DNA of 7,087 nt, taken from contig JACQRG010000068.1 in NCBI GenBank assembly GCA_016206565.1, positions 1 through 7,087 of the forward strand, written 5' to 3'. Below are positions 5,756-7,087 of the stretch, in pieces (positions within the stretch are counted from its first letter, which is position 1; each line of letters starts with the position of its first letter). This DNA comes from Candidatus Omnitrophota bacterium (GTDB lineage: Bacteria > Omnitrophota > Gorgyraeia > Aquiviventales > Aquiviventaceae). Both the position numbers and the translations under genes were made by a program. Under the pieces are notes generated by a model. It made no database searches. It was not told the origin of the DNA and was given only the letters and a program-made list of their open reading frames with translations.

Positions 5756-6964
5756 ATGAAGGACGATATCTTGCTGACACCGGGTCCCACCCCGCTGCCG
5801 CCGCAGGTGCGGGAGGCGCTCGGCCAGCCCATCATGCACCACCGCACCAAGCCGTTCCGCGCGCTGTTCCAGAAGACGCTGCAGGGGATGCGGACGGCCT
5901 TCCAGACCGCCCAGCCGGTCTTCTGCCTGACCGGCTCCGGCACCGGGGCGATGGAAACCGCCGTCGTCAACCTCCTCTCGCCCGGCGATGAGGCCGTCGT
6001 CGTGCTCGGCGGCAAGTTCGCCGAGCGCTGGCAGGAGCTCTGCCAGGCCTACGGGGTCACGGTGGCCACGGTGCCGGTGGCGTATGGCGACGCCGTAGAC
6101 CCCCGGCAGGTCGCGCAGGCCCTGAAGAGCCATCCCAAGGCCAAAGCGGTCTTCACGACGCTGCTGGAGACCTCCACCGGCGTGGTCAACGACATCCAGG
6201 CCATCGCCGCCCTCACCCGCAACAGCCCGGCGGTGCTGGTCGTGGATGCGATCAGCGGATTGCTCTCGGAGCCGTGCCAGACCGACGCGTGGGGCGTGGA
6301 CATGGTCGTCACCGGCTCGCAGAAGGGGCTGATGCTGCCGCCGGGGTTGGCGTTTTTAAGCGCCGGCCCGCGGGTGTGGCCGCTCATCGAAGCGTCGAAG
6401 AGCCCGCGCTACTACTATGATTTGCGCCTCTACAAGAAGGCGCTGGCCGACGACGACACGCCGTTCACCGCGGGCGTGTCGCTCGTCATGGCGCTCGACG
6501 CGGCCCTGCAGCTCATCCTCAAGGAAGGGGTCCCGCAGATGATCCAGCGCTGCGAGCGCATGGCCAAGGCCACCCGGGCCGCGATGCAGGCGCTGGGGCT
6601 GGAGCTCTTCGCCAAGCGTCCGGGCAACGGCGTGACCGCCGTGAAGGTGCCGGACGGCGTGGACGGCAAGAAGCTCACCGCGCTCATGTACGAGCGCTCG
6701 CGCGTGATGATCGCCGGCGGACAGGGCCAGATGGCGGGCAAGATTTTCCGCTTCGCCCACATGGGCTTCATCTCGCCGCAGGACATCCTGGTGGGGCTGG
6801 ACGCGCTGGAGCAGGCGCTGGCCGAGCTGGGCCGCCCGGTGCAGGCCGGCGCCGCCCGCAAGGCCGCCGAGGCCGTATTGGCTCGGGGCTCAGGGCTCGG
6901 GGCTGGGGGCAATTGCCCAGCACCCACAGCCCTCAGCCCAGAGCCGTTCTCAGGGAGGCGCTGA
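5756..6964 (+). CDS. Class V aminotransferase, alanine-glyoxylate/serine-pyruvate type
   Basis: This 402-residue PLP enzyme of fold type I belongs to the AGXT/serine-pyruvate aminotransferase group. Visible motifs are the N-terminal LLTPGPTPLPPQVREAL and MHHRTKPFRALF, the cofactor-phosphate region LTGSGTGAMETAV, D164 in VVDAISG (pairs with the pyridine nitrogen), the Schiff-base lysine K190 in TGSQKGLMLPPGL, and FRFAHMGF near the C-terminus. Because serA follows with a 1-base overlap, it may serve as the phosphoserine aminotransferase step (SerC role) or make glycine/serine from glyoxylate; sequence alone does not decide. The ribosome site is AGAGGAG just before ATG 5756. The last 27 or so residues (GSGLGAGGNCPAPTALSPEP and the end) come from a GGCTCNG word repeat and look added to a normal end near AAEAVLA. 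Confidence 0.92.
   Translation: MKDDILLTPGPTPLPPQVREALGQPIMHHRTKPFRALFQKTLQGMRTAFQTAQPVFCLTGSGTGAMETAVVNLLSPGDEAVVVLGGKFAERWQELCQAYGVTVATVPVAYGDAVDPRQVAQALKSHPKAKAVFTTLLETSTGVVNDIQAIAALTRNSPAVLVVDAISGLLSEPCQTDAWGVDMVVTGSQKGLMLPPGLAFLSAGPRVWPLIEASKSPRYYYDLRLYKKALADDDTPFTAGVSLVMALDAALQLILKEGVPQMIQRCERMAKATRAAMQALGLELFAKRPGNGVTAVKVPDGVDGKKLTALMYERSRVMIAGGQGQMAGKIFRFAHMGFISPQDILVGLDALEQALAELGRPVQAGAARKAAEAVLARGSGLGAGGNCPAPTALSPEPFSGRR
6880..6945. repeat. GGCTCNG 7-base word palindrome in the aminotransferase 3' end
   Basis: The left arm has GGCTCGG, GGCTCAG, GGCTCGG and GGCTGGG head to tail (6880-6907). The right arm is the opposed series ending CAGCCC, CAGAGCC. They meet at the palindrome GGCAATTGCC (6908-6917). 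About 25 of 33 positions pair. It lies inside the coding frame, just before the serA ribosome site (GGGAGG 6953-6958). Confidence 0.85.
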
Positions 6965-7087
6965 TGGCCAAGGGCGCGCAGAACCACGCCTACAAGGTCC
7001 TGGTGGCCGACCAGCTCTCCGAGGACGGGATCAAGCTGCTGAAGGATGAGCCGGCGCTGAGCGTGGACATCAAGACCGGTCTCTCGA
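6964..7087 (+). CDS. serA: D-3-phosphoglycerate dehydrogenase SerA, N-terminal part
   Basis: The frame runs from ATG 6964 to the window edge (41 complete codons). The sequence MAKGAQNHAYKVLVADQLSEDGIKLLKDEPALSVDIKTGLS resembles the opening of SerA proteins: the first strand 'KVLVADxLSEDGIKLL', then 'VDIKTGLS'. The enzyme oxidises 3-phosphoglycerate with NAD+ to 3-phosphohydroxypyruvate, the first step of the phosphorylated serine pathway in the cytoplasm. The catalytic and NAD-binding motifs lie beyond the window. The start overlaps the aminotransferase stop in TGATG and has GGGAGG five bases upstream, so the two are co-translated. Another D-2-hydroxyacid dehydrogenase is possible, but the neighbour favours SerA. 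Confidence 0.88.
   Translation, partial: MAKGAQNHAYKVLVADQLSEDGIKLLKDEPALSVDIKTGLS

Overview
The window is a GC-rich chromosomal segment of a diderm bacterium that makes lipopolysaccharide. All convincing genes lie on the + strand. The gene content (Kdo synthesis, late lipid A acylation, Lpt transport, then trigger factor, ClpP and serine synthesis) and the AT-rich or GC-rich short-word repeats between genes suggest an uncultured lineage such as Omnitrophota (former OP3) or a relative. That placement is inferred from gene order and protein style, not from a marker gene.

Layout. 3-164: C-terminal CBS end of kdsD. 171-303: AT-rich inverted array of 7-base words. 313-855: kdsC. 856-971: AT-rich gap with a good sigma70-type promoter. 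972-1175: small excisionase/MerR-like helix-turn-helix protein. 1176-1380: leader region with a second promoter and a long RNA-foldable element that pairs over the next gene's Shine-Dalgarno and start codon. 1381-3240: one open frame joining an LpxL-type acyltransferase, an LptC domain and an LptA/OstA domain. 3240-3962: lptB. 3962-5056: trigger factor without its PPIase domain. 5053-5658: clpP. 5659-5744: hairpin of 9-base words. 5756-6964: class V aminotransferase with a repeat-derived tail. 6964-7087: start of serA.

How the genes work together. KdsD and KdsC make Kdo for the LPS core. The LpxL domain would acylate Kdo-lipid A at the inner membrane. The LptC and LptA domains plus LptB form part of the LPS export machine. 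From 1381 to 5658 the genes overlap by 1 to 4 bases, so they are probably one translationally coupled operon that also carries protein folding (trigger factor) and protein quality control (ClpP). The aminotransferase and SerA form a serine-biosynthesis pair, also joined by a 1-base overlap.

Most unusual points: (1) the LpxL-LptC-LptA fusion, whose linker and lipoprotein-like hydrophobic segment are largely built from short-word repeats; (2) a three-way-junction-like leader at 1298-1382 hiding the fusion gene's start; (3) a recurring repeat architecture with 7- or 9-base words in opposed arrays, both between genes and inside coding ends; (4) the minimal trigger factor.
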